DNA from: Intestinimonas sp.
GTDB taxonomy: Bacteria; Bacillota; Clostridia; Oscillospirales; Oscillospiraceae
Direction: 5' to 3'
DNA: 64,000 nucleotides
NCBI GenBank assembly: GCA_022653075.1
Contig: JALCSB010000011.1
Coordinates: 1-64,000, forward strand
Part shown: positions 26,026-34,616 of the stretch, in pieces
How the letters are laid out: every line of letters starts with the position of its first letter
Numbering within the stretch: the stretch's first letter is position 1
Program-made: the position numbers and the translations under genes
The notes under the pieces: generated by a model
What the model was told of the DNA's origin: nothing
The model's database searches: none
Seen by the model: only the letters and a program-made list of their open reading frames with translations

Positions 26026-26103
26026 CGGCCGGTCTGCCTGGAAGAAAATCTTTCGGTCCGCCGGAAGTCTTCCACGTTTTCCTTTGCCTGCGGGAGGGTC
26101 ACG

Positions 26104-27144
26104 ATGCCGGACACATCTGCAAATCGAATATCTGCCCCGTTGTCCGCAGAAGAACTGGCCTCCCTATGCTGGGAGCTGGCCCTTTTGTACCGCGCAGGCT
26201 TGTCCGGTATGGACAGCGCCGCATTGCTGGCCGAAGAGTCCCAGCCGCCGCGGGTAGCAGAGGCACTGCGGGACCTGAGCGGGCGGCTGGCGGGCGGTGG
26301 AACGCTGTCGGCCGCTCTGCGCGAAAGCGGCAGGTTCCCGGCCTATCTGTCCGGTGTGGTGGAATTGGGCGAGGCCACCGGCCGAATGGACCAGGTCCTT
26401 TCGGCACTGTCCGACTACTATAAGCGCGAGGCCTCTGTAACCGCCGCGGTCCGACGGGCGGTTACGTATCCCGCGGGCATGTCCGCGCTTATTGCCCTCG
26501 TCTTTCTGGTTATGGTGGTACGGGTACTGCCTGTCTTTTCTCAGGTTTTATCTCAATTGGGGGCCAGTCTGCCCCCGCTGTCGCTCGCACTGCTGGGCGC
26601 CGGCTCCGCCGGACGGACCGCAGCCCTTGTTCTGGCCGGCATATTGCTGGCCGGTGCGCTCCTGCTGCTGCTCCTGTTCCGTGGGGACCGGGGCATGATT
26701 CTCTTTTCTCGAGGTGCCGTAGCGTGGGCAGTAGCCAGAGGCCGGTTCGCCGCCTCCATGGCTCTGATGCTGGAGAGCGGACTGCCTCTGGATGAGGCTG
26801 TGGAGCGCACCTCCTCACTGCTGGAGGACTCGCCTCTGGCCAGCCCTCTGGCGAACTGCCGGGTCCGGATGGCCAAGGGTACGTCCTTTCCCCAGGCTGT
26901 AGAGGAAAGCGGCGTGCTGACCGGTCTGCCGGCCGGCCTGCTGGCCGCTGGGTTCCGGGCGGGTGCACCGGACCAGGCCATGGCCGAGGCGGCCCAGCGC
27001 TGCCAGGAAACTGCGCAGGACCGGCTGGACCGGGTTTTAAGTCATTTTGAATATGCACTGGTCCTTGTTCTCTGCACCGCCGTGGGGCTGATGTTGCTGT
27101 CCGTGATGCTGCCGCTGGCGGGTGTGCTAACTGCCATTGGCTAA
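26104..27144 (+). CDS. Type II secretion/type IV pilus inner-membrane platform protein (GspF/PilC family)
   Basis: 346 residues. Two T2SSF repeats are present: the first (about 18-125) contains LALLYRAGLSGMDSAALLAE and YLSGVVELGEATGRM, the second (about 215-320) contains FAASMALMLESGLPLDEAVE and LPAGLLAAGFRAG. Three membrane segments follow the PilC topology: about 130-150, 175-200 and 315-345. In pili and type II systems this protein anchors the assembly or retraction ATPase. GGGAGGG five bases before the ATG supports the start. The four pilin-like genes and the ATPase follow with spacings of 14, 29, -4, -4 and 15 bp, so the group forms one operon. Confidence 0.9.
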   Translation: MPDTSANRISAPLSAEELASLCWELALLYRAGLSGMDSAALLAEESQPPRVAEALRDLSGRLAGGGTLSAALRESGRFPAYLSGVVELGEATGRMDQVLSALSDYYKREASVTAAVRRAVTYPAGMSALIALVFLVMVVRVLPVFSQVLSQLGASLPPLSLALLGAGSAGRTAALVLAGILLAGALLLLLLFRGDRGMILFSRGAVAWAVARGRFAASMALMLESGLPLDEAVERTSSLLEDSPLASPLANCRVRMAKGTSFPQAVEESGVLTGLPAGLLAAGFRAGAPDQAMAEAAQRCQETAQDRLDRVLSHFEYALVLVLCTAVGLMLLSVMLPLAGVLTAIG

Positions 27145-27158
27145 CGGGAGAGGATGTT

Positions 27159-27473
27159 ATGCGGTTGTCCTATCAAAACCGGGTTTGGCGGCTTCTGCGG
27201 CTGCTCTTCCTGCTGGTCGGCCTGCCGGCGGTCCTTTACACGGCCTCCGGCGTCCTGAGCAGCCGGGTCCATACTCAAGCGCTGGTCCTGACCGAACAGT
27301 CGGTCCGCCGGGCTGCGGTCCAGTGCTACGCGCTGGAGGGAGCCTACCCCATTACACTGGACGTACTCACGAAACACTATGGGGTCTCCATTGACGAGAC
27401 TCGTTATTTTGTGGATTACCGCTATGTGGCGTCCAATCTCATGCCGGAGATCACCGTGCTGCCCCGGTCCTGA
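27159..27473 (+). CDS. Small pilus-cluster membrane protein (pilin-like)
   Basis: 104 residues. One N-terminal hydrophobic segment (about 14-32) is followed by a short soluble domain with TEQSVRRAAVQCYALEGAYP, which resembles the alpha-helix and ALEGxYP turn of pseudopilins. The usual prepilin peptidase motif (G followed by FTLxE) is absent, so processing by a PilD enzyme is doubtful. GAGAGG precedes the ATG. Placed directly after the GspF-like gene and before three other one-pass proteins, it is probably a minor component of the same apparatus. Confidence 0.7.
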   Translation: MRLSYQNRVWRLLRLLFLLVGLPAVLYTASGVLSSRVHTQALVLTEQSVRRAAVQCYALEGAYPITLDVLTKHYGVSIDETRYFVDYRYVASNLMPEITVLPRS

Positions 27474-27502
27474 GTCCGGCACTGTCAGGAAGGAGGTTCT
27501 CC

Positions 27503-27988
27503 ATGTCCGGCAAGCTGTATTCCGCACTGGCCATTTTTTTGTGTGCCATGTTTTTTTTGCTGGCCATGGGGCTTACTCTGCTCTCGGCCGAAGCCTATCG
27601 AAACACCGCCGCCGCCGCGTCGGAAAATGACACCCGCCGCACCGCGCTTTCCTTTCTGGTAAACCAAGTCCGGAGGAACGATGCGCAAAACAGCGTCTCC
27701 CTTGCTTCGTTTGGGGACGGGGACGCGCTGATTCTGTCCGAAACAGTAGACGGTTCTCTCTACAAAACCGTGTTGTACTGCTTTGACGGCCAGTTGCGGG
27801 AGCTGTATGCCGCGGCTGACTCCGGCCTCGGTCCGGCGGACGGGCTGGCCATTCTGCCTCTCAAAACCCTGACCATTTCCGTATCGGACGGTTTGCTTAT
27901 CACCTTTACCGTTACCGACGAGAACGGCACCGCGTCCTCCGCCTCCGTATCCCCCCACTGTTGGTCCGAGGGGGTGGCGGCCTCGTGA
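27503..27988 (+). CDS. Pilin-like protein (DUF4860-type)
   Basis: 161 residues. A hydrophobic N-terminal segment (about 6-28, SALAIFLCAMFFLLAMGL) is followed by RRTALSFLVNQVRRNDAQNS and LILSETVDGSLYKTVLYCF. This pattern is found in the DUF4860 pseudopilin-like proteins of Clostridia pilus clusters. The globular part is mainly beta. No classical prepilin cleavage site is seen. GGAGG lies six bases before the ATG, and the stop overlaps the start of the next gene by four bases. Confidence 0.68.
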   Translation: MSGKLYSALAIFLCAMFFLLAMGLTLLSAEAYRNTAAAASENDTRRTALSFLVNQVRRNDAQNSVSLASFGDGDALILSETVDGSLYKTVLYCFDGQLRELYAAADSGLGPADGLAILPLKTLTISVSDGLLITFTVTDENGTASSASVSPHCWSEGVAAS

Positions 27989-28308
27989 AAGACCACTCTG
28001 TTTCCACCTCCCGTCTGCTCCTGCTGGAACTGGTATGCAATCTGTTTCTCTTTGCCCTGTGCGCCGCAGTATGCATCCTGTTTCTGGTCCGCGCACGGGC
28101 ACTTTCCCGGGAGAGCACCGATCTAACGCATGCGGTATATCTGGCGCAGAGTGCCGCCGAGGTCTGGCGGGCGGGGGATATCCCCGTCCACACACAGGAA
28201 AACGGATATACCGTCATCACGGAGTCAACTGGTGCGGATACCTGTGTTATCACGGTCTCCCGGAACGGCACGGTCCTGTACACGTTGGAGGGGGTGGCGC
28301 GCTCATGA
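27985..28308 (+). CDS. Pilin-like protein
   Basis: 107 residues, starting at a GTG that overlaps the preceding stop (GTGA). The N-terminus contains SRLLLLELVCNLFLFALC, which looks like a prepilin helix with a glutamate at the fifth position after a possible cleavage site, but the residue before the site is Arg rather than the usual Gly. THAVYLAQSAAEVWRAGD is typical of the pseudopilin spine. The remaining 45 residues form a small beta domain. It is co-translated with its neighbours. Confidence 0.68.
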   Translation: MKDHSVSTSRLLLLELVCNLFLFALCAAVCILFLVRARALSRESTDLTHAVYLAQSAAEVWRAGDIPVHTQENGYTVITESTGADTCVITVSRNGTVLYTLEGVARS

Positions 28309-28703
28309 AACACGGAACGAGTAGATTCTCTCCCCTAGGCACAGGCGTTCTTACGGTGTTTAACGTCTTAGTCATCCTGCTTATGGCTGTATTGGCAGTT
28401 CTCGCGCTCTCCTCCGCCCGGGCGGATCTGGTCCTCTCCCGCATTAACGCCGATACCGTTTCCGCCTACTACCGCGCGGATGCGCAAGCCGCCGCACTGA
28501 AAAAGCAGTTTTTGGCCGGCAGTACCCCTGAGCTGGAGGTCACGCTGCCCATGACCCAGGCACAGAACCTGTATATCCATTTGGTGCGCACGGAAAATGG
28601 CGGCTGCCGGGTGCTGGCCTGGCAGACAGTTCCCACGCAGGCCAGTCTGACCGGGGAAGAGGATACTCTCCCGGTATGGGATGGTACGCCGCCCGGCACA
28701 TAA
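28305..28703 (+). CDS. Pilin-like protein
   Basis: 132 residues, ATG overlapping the previous stop (ATGA). A hydrophobic helix lies at about 12-36 (LTVFNVLVILLMAVLAVLAL). It is followed by a helix with ADTVSAYYRADAQAAALKKQ and a beta-rich end with LEVTLPMTQAQNLYIHLV. No prepilin peptidase motif is visible. Overlap and order indicate that it belongs to the same apparatus as the three preceding small proteins. Its individual role is unknown. Confidence 0.66.
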   Translation: MKHGTSRFSPLGTGVLTVFNVLVILLMAVLAVLALSSARADLVLSRINADTVSAYYRADAQAAALKKQFLAGSTPELEVTLPMTQAQNLYIHLVRTENGGCRVLAWQTVPTQASLTGEEDTLPVWDGTPPGT

Positions 28704-28718
28704 ACTGGAGGTATTTTT

Positions 28719-29774
28719 TTGTCTCTTCTGGAAATTCTTCATGAGGCGGTGCGCCGCGCCGCCTCTGACATCCTGATTATCGCGGGCCTGCCGGTGGCCT
28801 ATAAGGTAAATGGCAGGATCAGCCGGGATGGGGAAACCCTGTATCCCGGCCAGACGCTGAATCTGGTCCAGGACATGTACCGGCTGGCTGGCCGGGGCAT
28901 GGATACCCTGCTGGACACGGGTGACGACGATTTTTCTTTCGGGATGCCCGGGCTGTCCCGTTTTCGGGTCAACGCCCTCCGGCAGCGCGGCTCTCTGGGC
29001 CTGGTCATCCGGGTGGTGTCCTTCACGCTGCCCGATCGGAATACCCTGGGTATCCCGGTCCGGGTCATGGACTTTTCCCAGTGTGATCATGGTATGGTCC
29101 TCTTTACCGGCCCAGCCGGCAGCGGCAAAACCACCACGCTGGCCTGTCTGGTGGATGCCGTGAACAATACCCGCGCCCTGCATGTTATCACCATCGAGGA
29201 CCCCATTGAATACCTCCATCAGCATAAAAAGAGCGTGGTTACCCAGAGGGAACTGTTCACCGATACCGCGTCCTATGATTCCGCCCTGCGGGCAGCCTTA
29301 CGGGAGGCCCCGGATATTATTCTGCTGGGCGAGATGCGGGATGCCGAGACGATTCGCGCCGCCGTCACCGCCGCAGAGACCGGACATCTGGTCATCTCAA
29401 CCCTCCATACCATCAGCGCAGCCAGCACCGTGGACCGGGTGGTGGACACCTTTCCGCCCTCCCAGCAACAGCAAATCCGCACCCAGTTGGCGCAAGTTCT
29501 GGAGGGCGTGGTATCCCAGCAGCTTCTGCCCGCTGTGGACGGCACGCTGCGCCCCGCCTTTGAGATTATGATCGTCAATCCCGCTATACGGAACATGATC
29601 CGGGAGTCCAAAATGTTTCAGCTTGACACCATTATCTCTTCGTCCGCTGACCAGGGCATGATTACCATGGATCAGAGCATCCTTTCCCTGGCCCGGTCCG
29701 GGCTTATTACTTCCACCACCGCCCTGCGCTACGCCATTAATCCGGACTGGATGCAGCGGCGTCTGACTCAATAA
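28719..29774 (+). CDS. PilT-like secretion/twitching ATPase
   Basis: 351-residue hexameric ATPase of the PilT branch of the secretion ATPases. The N-terminal PAS-like domain carries DILIIAGLPVAYKVNGRI. Walker A is GPAGSGKTTT (131-140), the Asp box ITIEDPIEYLH, Walker B DIILLGEMRDAETI (199-212) and the His box STLHTISAASTVDRVVDTFP. PilT powers retraction; no PilB-type assembly ATPase is in the window, so either PilB is elsewhere or this ATPase drives both directions. The start is TTG at 28719, 8 bases after GGAGG. Confidence 0.9.
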   Translation: MSLLEILHEAVRRAASDILIIAGLPVAYKVNGRISRDGETLYPGQTLNLVQDMYRLAGRGMDTLLDTGDDDFSFGMPGLSRFRVNALRQRGSLGLVIRVVSFTLPDRNTLGIPVRVMDFSQCDHGMVLFTGPAGSGKTTTLACLVDAVNNTRALHVITIEDPIEYLHQHKKSVVTQRELFTDTASYDSALRAALREAPDIILLGEMRDAETIRAAVTAAETGHLVISTLHTISAASTVDRVVDTFPPSQQQQIRTQLAQVLEGVVSQQLLPAVDGTLRPAFEIMIVNPAIRNMIRESKMFQLDTIISSSADQGMITMDQSILSLARSGLITSTTALRYAINPDWMQRRLTQ

Positions 29775-29786
29775 AGGAGGTACGGC

Positions 29787-30239
29787 ATGATGGGAAACGG
29801 CTTTACACATCAGAATAGTTTTCTGTACCTCTGCGTGGATTGTGTGGAAAACGGGCACATTTCCGGCCGGGTGTTCAGCCAGCGGTTAACTCAGCCCATG
29901 GGCTTCTCCGATCTGGGAAGCCTGTTTCTTCAGGTTGACCATCTGATGGACCAGCAGGGATTCCCGCAGGCTTTTCAAGATATTCGGTCCTTTGTGAGCG
30001 AGCACTCCTTCACGCCGGAGCTTCCCGCCGCCGCCACACCGCAGCAGGGCATGCCTATCGGCGAGGTTCTCGAGGCCCGCGGCGCACGGGATACCCTGGT
30101 TCTCAGCATTGTAACCCGGCAGAACGCCACATGGCAGGGGCGGATCCACCGTCTGGATTGTGGAAACGCCACTCAATTCTCCAGCGCGCTGGAACTGCTG
30201 GCTTATCTGGAGCGTGAACTGAACACACGGGCTAAGTGA
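29787..30239 (+). CDS. Protein of unknown function at the end of the pilus cluster
   Basis: 150 residues, soluble, without signal peptide or membrane segment. I do not recognise a family. Visible features are an N-terminal stretch LYLCVDCVENGHISGRVFSQ, a helix-rich middle (DLGSLFLQVDHLMDQQGFPQ), a proline/alanine linker (ELPAAATPQQG) and a C-terminal beta/helix part ending in ALELLAYLERELNTRAK. GGAGG precedes the ATG and the gap to the PilT-like gene is 12 bp, so co-expression is certain enough to suggest a role in the same apparatus. A bidirectional terminator follows. Confidence 0.65.
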   Translation: MMGNGFTHQNSFLYLCVDCVENGHISGRVFSQRLTQPMGFSDLGSLFLQVDHLMDQQGFPQAFQDIRSFVSEHSFTPELPAAATPQQGMPIGEVLEARGARDTLVLSIVTRQNATWQGRIHRLDCGNATQFSSALELLAYLERELNTRAK

Positions 30240-30260
30240 GGCTCGTGACCCGGATAGAGA

Positions 30261-30298
30261 ATAAACCGCGGGATCCAGAATGATCCTGCGGTTTATTT
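30261..30298. terminator. Bidirectional terminator between the pilus cluster and the GGDEF gene
   Basis: A 15-bp stem (30261-30275 with 30282-30296, one G-T pair) closes a six-base loop and has TTTTA on the right; it serves the two convergent transcripts. Confidence 0.82.
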
Positions 30299-32391
30299 TA
30301 TGTACAATGGAGCTTCCAGCCCGCCTTATGTTCCTGAAGGTCGGGACGGCTGATAATGCTGTTCATGCCCGGTTTATAAAACGCGAGGCGGCATTTTCCA
30401 GCCTGCTTGGCCGCGTACAGCGCCTGATCCGCACACCGGAACAGGATGTCATAGGTATCCCCGTCCCGTGGACACAGCGCTACGCCCATGCTGACCGAAT
30501 ACTGATAATTTTCCGGCGGGGCTGAAATGGCATCGTAAAGCCGGTGAATGCGCCGGCAGGCGCTGTGCGAATCACCAATATCCCACAGAAAGATCAAAAA
30601 TTCGTCCCCGCCGATCCGGGCGGCCATATCATCCCGCCGAATATTCTGCTGTATCCGGGCCGCCACAAATTTCAGTACGCTGTCACCGAAGGCGTGGCCA
30701 TAGCTATCATTGATACTTTTGAAATCATCCACATCGAATATCAGCAGCGCGGCTGATGCCGACCCGCCGTTCAGAATATCGTTTACGTGGCGGCACGTGG
30801 TTTCACGGTTAAACAGGTCTGTCAGGCAATCCCTCTGCGCCAAAAAGCGCAAGTGCTCACGTTCCATAATATCGGAGTGGATATTGGCCATATTGCCGAT
30901 CCAGCTAATACAGCGGGGCGGCTCATCGCGGGACCACAAGGTACGCAGCGTGACTTTATGCCACTGACTGGAACCATCCGGCAGTTTCAGCAAATAGTCG
31001 TGGCTGACCACCGGCTCCTCCGGCGAGGTGGCCAAAACGCGTTTCCGCATATCCTTCAGGTCACTGAGGGGCAGGCAGGCACACTGCTCGGGGTGGGACA
31101 GTAATCCGGTGACGATGGGCGAGACGCCCAGCTTCCGGGCGCTGCTGCCGGGAAAGGATAGCGTATCGGTACCCACATCGTATTCAAACAGGATCTCATG
31201 GGACAGGGAAGCGAAAAACTGGTATTTGGTCCGTTCCTGCTCCAGCAGAAACACCGTGCGCTCCGAGAGGGATGGTCTTCGCTCCGGCAACAGCGGGCGG
31301 GGCATCGGATAGGACTGAAACGGATACTCCTGACAGATAGATTCCGGCGAAGCCTCCACGGCAAGCTGCCTGTTCAGCGTAACAAGGCACTTAATGAGCG
31401 CGGGGTGGAACATACCGCATTCCCCGCTCAGGATCATCTTCATGGCGCGCTCATGGGGGAAGGCGGGCCGTTGAAGCCAGGGACCGGTCAGCGTACTGTA
31501 CACATCGGCAAGTGCTACCACCTGGGCGGAAATAGGAATCACCTCGCCCTTGAGTCCATCCGGATATCCGCTTCCGTCGTACCGCTCGTGATGCCAGCGG
31601 CAGATATCCCGCGCGGTCAGAATGAGTGGTTCCTTCTGCCAGGGCTTTAAACGCTCCATGAGTTCGGCGCCAAGCGTGGTATGTGTCCGGAGCATCCTGC
31701 GCTCCTGTAGTGTCAGCCGGCTAGGCTTGCGCAGAGTATCCAGGGGAAGCATCATTTTTCCGATATCAAGAAGGGGGGCGGCATTGACGATCTGCGTGAT
31801 CCGCTCCGGCGTCAGTTCATATTCCTGATGGCGGAGGCTTAGTGTCTCCAGCAGCATGCGGGTAACATGGCGGATGCGCAGCACATGCAGTCCGGACCGC
31901 CCGTTCCGGGCTTCCACAATACTGCCTAAAATGCCCATTATCAAGGTACAGTTTTTGTCGTTTTCCTGGATCTGATGGGTGATCATGTCACGCAGTTCTC
32001 TTTGCCGACTGGCCAGCAGCAGAATATTCCGCACGCGGCGGCGGACTACTGTACCGTTAAAAGGCCGGACGATACATTCGGCAACGCCTAAATTATAGGC
32101 CCGGTCCAGGTAAGGCGGAGATTCCTCCGCCGTAATCATGACCACCGGGATATCAGTCAGGAGCCTGGTCGCCCGCAGCCGGGCCAGCAACTCCAACCCG
32201 TCCATATGCGGCATGACCATATCCAGCAGGATTAAGTCCGTCTTTTCCGTCCGGCGCGCAAGGATACTCAGGGCTTCCGCACCGGACGCTGCCTCGGCTA
32301 CGGTGTACTCTTCCTGCAGAATATCGACCAGCAGCGCCCGGTCGACCTCTGCGTCATCCACAATAAGAATCGCATGCCTTTTCCCCGCCAT
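30298..32391 (-). CDS. Response regulator with HD-GYP, PAS-like and GGDEF domains
   Basis: 697 residues. REC domain: acidic pocket LIVDDAEVD, phosphoacceptor Asp57 in LILLDMVMPHMDG. HD-GYP domain (about 155-345): HHERYDGSGYPDGLKG (267-282) is intact, but the HD motif reads LLDIGK, with Leu208 where the metal-binding His is expected. A PAS-like region (about 390-500) precedes GGDEF: RIGGDEFLIFL (594-598) with an intact product-inhibition site RRDD (585-588). It is therefore a likely diguanylate cyclase with an impaired phosphodiesterase domain. No histidine kinase is adjacent. AAGGAG before ATG 32391 sets the start. It is convergent with the pilus cluster, and c-di-GMP often controls pili, but a direct link is inference. 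Confidence 0.9.
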   Translation of the reverse strand: MAGKRHAILIVDDAEVDRALLVDILQEEYTVAEAASGAEALSILARRTEKTDLILLDMVMPHMDGLELLARLRATRLLTDIPVVMITAEESPPYLDRAYNLGVAECIVRPFNGTVVRRRVRNILLLASRQRELRDMITHQIQENDKNCTLIMGILGSIVEARNGRSGLHVLRIRHVTRMLLETLSLRHQEYELTPERITQIVNAAPLLDIGKMMLPLDTLRKPSRLTLQERRMLRTHTTLGAELMERLKPWQKEPLILTARDICRWHHERYDGSGYPDGLKGEVIPISAQVVALADVYSTLTGPWLQRPAFPHERAMKMILSGECGMFHPALIKCLVTLNRQLAVEASPESICQEYPFQSYPMPRPLLPERRPSLSERTVFLLEQERTKYQFFASLSHEILFEYDVGTDTLSFPGSSARKLGVSPIVTGLLSHPEQCACLPLSDLKDMRKRVLATSPEEPVVSHDYLLKLPDGSSQWHKVTLRTLWSRDEPPRCISWIGNMANIHSDIMEREHLRFLAQRDCLTDLFNRETTCRHVNDILNGGSASAALLIFDVDDFKSINDSYGHAFGDSVLKFVAARIQQNIRRDDMAARIGGDEFLIFLWDIGDSHSACRRIHRLYDAISAPPENYQYSVSMGVALCPRDGDTYDILFRCADQALYAAKQAGKCRLAFYKPGMNSIISRPDLQEHKAGWKLHCT

Positions 32392-32500
32392 AGCGCATCG
32401 GCTCCTTCTTTCTGATCCGTTAACACTCCCTGAACAGGATAACGCGGGCTCCGCCTCAGCCATACAGAATATGGAACAGATTACAAGATATACATTTTAT

Positions 32501-32529
32501 ATTATAGAGCAGAACCATGCCGGAGTCAA
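32501..32529 (-). promoter_or_regulatory. Promoter of the GGDEF/HD-GYP gene
   Basis: On the minus strand TTGACT (32529-32524) and a perfect TATAAT (32506-32501) are separated by 17 bases, about 110 bases before the ATG. Confidence 0.7.
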
Positions 32530-32576
32530 TAAAATTGCCGGGATAAATATATGCAGAGCTGACGGTTCCTTTTGCA

Positions 32577-32627
32577 AAAAAAAGCCGCCGGACTGTTCCC
32601 AGAAAAGGGTACGGTCCCGGCGGCTTT
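32577..32627 (-). terminator. Terminator of pta
   Basis: AAAGCCGCCGG and CCGGCGGCTTT (minus strand) form a long stem around an imperfect inner hairpin, followed by TTTTTT. Confidence 0.82.
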
Positions 32628-32668
32628 CAGGTCCGGTGCAGGGACCCGTCTGATATCTGATCTATGTA

Positions 32669-33649
32669 TTACTTGAGTGCGGCGGTAATGATTGCCATGG
32701 AATAGACCTCACTGGCATTGCAGCCCCGGGAGAGGTCGTTGACCGGAGCATTTAAGCCCAGCAGGATGGGGCCGTAGGCCTCAAAACCGCCCAGACGCTG
32801 GGCAATCTTGTAGCCGATGTTGCCCGCGCTGATGTCCGGGAAAATAAAGGTGTTGGCATGACCGGCCACCGTGGACTGGGGACATTTGGTCTCTGCCACC
32901 CGGGGGGACACGGCGGCATCAAACTGCATCTCGCCATCCACTTCCAGTTCAGGATGGGCCTCCTTCAGCTTGGTGGTCGCGTTGCGCATCTTGTCAACAT
33001 CCTCGCCCTTGCCGGAGCCGAAGGTGGAGTAGGACAGCATGGCAATCTTCGGCTCCGCCCCGAAGATCTCAGCACATTTTGCCGTCTCATAGCCGATCTC
33101 CACCAGGTCATCTTCAGTGGGCTTAATATTAATGGCGCAGTCGCCCATGGCCAGCACTTCGTTGCCGCCGGTAGCAAAGGAGCGCACCATGATAAAACAG
33201 GAGGAAACGATTTTGTTGCTCGGCTTTGTCTTGATGAGCTGCAGCGCGGGGCGCACGGTGTCCGCCGTGGAATAGGTGGCACCGCCCAGCAGGGCGTCGG
33301 CCACGCCCATCTTGACCAGCATGGTGCCAAAATAGTTGCTCTTTTTGAGGGCCGTGCGGCATTCGTCGGCAGTCATTTTACCTTTGCGAAGCTTCACCAT
33401 TTCATCCACCATCTTATCTATATCGGGATAAGCTTCGGGATCAATGATAACCGCACCGCGGATGTTAAACCCGTACTTTTCGGCTGCCGCCTTGACTTCG
33501 CTTTCATCCCCTACCAAAATAGGGGTCAGAAACGTACCGGACAGCAGCCGGGCACTCGCTTCCAAAATACGGGGGTCCGTACCCTCGGTAAATACAATTT
33601 TACGCGGATCCTTTTTCAAAACGTCGATCAGCATACCAAAACCAAACAT
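32669..33649 (-). CDS. pta: Phosphate acetyltransferase
   Basis: 326-residue short-form Pta, interconverting acetyl-CoA and acetyl phosphate. Characteristic segments are KIVFTEGTDPRILEAS near residue 17, KMGVADALLGGATYSTADTVRPALQLI, MLSYSTFGSGKGEDVDKM and GEMQFDAAVSPRVAETKCP with the final ANTFIFPDISAGNIGYKIAQR. It has its own good promoter and terminator. No acetate kinase gene is adjacent. In a butyrate producer Pta links acetyl-CoA to acetate and ATP, and the acetate can be consumed by the But enzyme at the right end of the window. GGAGG lies 10 bases before the ATG. Confidence 0.95.
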   Translation of the reverse strand: MFGFGMLIDVLKKDPRKIVFTEGTDPRILEASARLLSGTFLTPILVGDESEVKAAAEKYGFNIRGAVIIDPEAYPDIDKMVDEMVKLRKGKMTADECRTALKKSNYFGTMLVKMGVADALLGGATYSTADTVRPALQLIKTKPSNKIVSSCFIMVRSFATGGNEVLAMGDCAINIKPTEDDLVEIGYETAKCAEIFGAEPKIAMLSYSTFGSGKGEDVDKMRNATTKLKEAHPELEVDGEMQFDAAVSPRVAETKCPQSTVAGHANTFIFPDISAGNIGYKIAQRLGGFEAYGPILLGLNAPVNDLSRGCNASEVYSMAIITAALK

Positions 33650-33694
33650 AATCGTTACGCCTCCTATATTTTTCGCACAATTGGCTGTTTTTCA

Positions 33695-33723
33695 TTATAC
33701 ACAGGAGTTCCTAAAATCTCAAT
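33695..33723 (-). promoter_or_regulatory. Promoter of pta
   Basis: On the minus strand TTGAGA (33723-33718) and a perfect TATAAT (33700-33695) are spaced by 17 bases, 46 bases before the ATG. It is back to back with the promoter of the XRE gene. Confidence 0.75.
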
Positions 33724-33745
33724 GCTTAATTCAATAAAATATACT

Positions 33746-33774
33746 TTACTTTTTGTATTTTTTCATATACAATA
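33746..33774 (+). promoter_or_regulatory. Probable promoter of the XRE regulator
   Basis: TTTACT at 33746-33751 and TACAAT at 33769-33774 are 17 bases apart; the start codon follows 37 bases later. Confidence 0.55.
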
Positions 33775-33810
33775 TACACATTGTTTAATTGGCTCGGGAG
33801 GGTATTGTTT

Positions 33811-34521
33811 ATGGATTCCGATTTTTCCAGATCTTTGTCCCTGCTGCGAAAAGAGAAGGGTATCAGCCAACGCAGCGCAGCTAAGGAGCTTGGTATTTCT
33901 CAGGCGCTACTGTCCCACTATGAAAACGGTATTCGGGAACCTGGTCTGGCATTCGTAGTCCGGGCCTGTGATTTTTATGGCGTATCCGCAGATTTTCTGC
34001 TGGGCCGCACCCTGTCCCGGGACGGCACCACCATTCTGGACGCCGATACATTATACGATTACAGTAAAGAAAAAGACAATATTCTGCGGGGCAGTGTTAT
34101 GGCGACTTTGTCGAAAAAGCTGCTGGTTAATTCCATCGTGGTCCTTTTCGACCTGCTGGGCAAGGTGGGAAGCAAGGCCGCCATCCGAAGCGCGTCCGAT
34201 TATCTTTCCACTGCGATTTACAAACTCTACCGCCACCTGTACCGCGCGGACGGCACACTGAACGAGGACTTTTTCTCCGTATCCACTTCGCATTTTCTCG
34301 GCGGCATTCCCACGGTGGAAATGGTCATCAACGAGGTGGAATACACCAACGCGCTGAATCAGCAGACAAAGGAAAAAAATCCGTTTCCACCCATGAGCAA
34401 CGATGCACTCATGGCCGCGTATCCCGGAACCTATCAGTCTCTTCTGCAGATCATCCACTCCACCGGTGAGCGTATCAAGCGGCACATTGACGCCCGCAGA
34501 GAGGAAGGCCGCCTTCTCTGA
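33811..34521 (+). CDS. XRE-family transcriptional regulator
   Basis: 236 residues. The N-terminal HTH_XRE domain (about 5-62) reads SLLRKEKGISQRSAAKELGI, SQALLSHYENGIREPGL and CDFYGVSADFLLGRT. The long C-terminal part is predicted helical, with no membrane segment and no family I can name (ATLSKKLLVNSIVVLFDLLG; YLSTAIYKLYRHLYRADG). The start at 33811 has GGGAGGG upstream; the frame extends back to 33781. It is divergent from pta, with facing promoters, so regulation of pta is possible but not shown. lepA follows 95 bp downstream. Confidence 0.85.
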   Translation: MDSDFSRSLSLLRKEKGISQRSAAKELGISQALLSHYENGIREPGLAFVVRACDFYGVSADFLLGRTLSRDGTTILDADTLYDYSKEKDNILRGSVMATLSKKLLVNSIVVLFDLLGKVGSKAAIRSASDYLSTAIYKLYRHLYRADGTLNEDFFSVSTSHFLGGIPTVEMVINEVEYTNALNQQTKEKNPFPPMSNDALMAAYPGTYQSLLQIIHSTGERIKRHIDARREEGRLL

Positions 34522-34616
34522 TTTCGATTTGCGTCGTGGCAAAACGCTGGCTTCACGCGCCGCGCGGCTTGGGCTGTGGCGGCACATGTGGATTTGCGTA
34601 AGAAGGAGAAATATTT

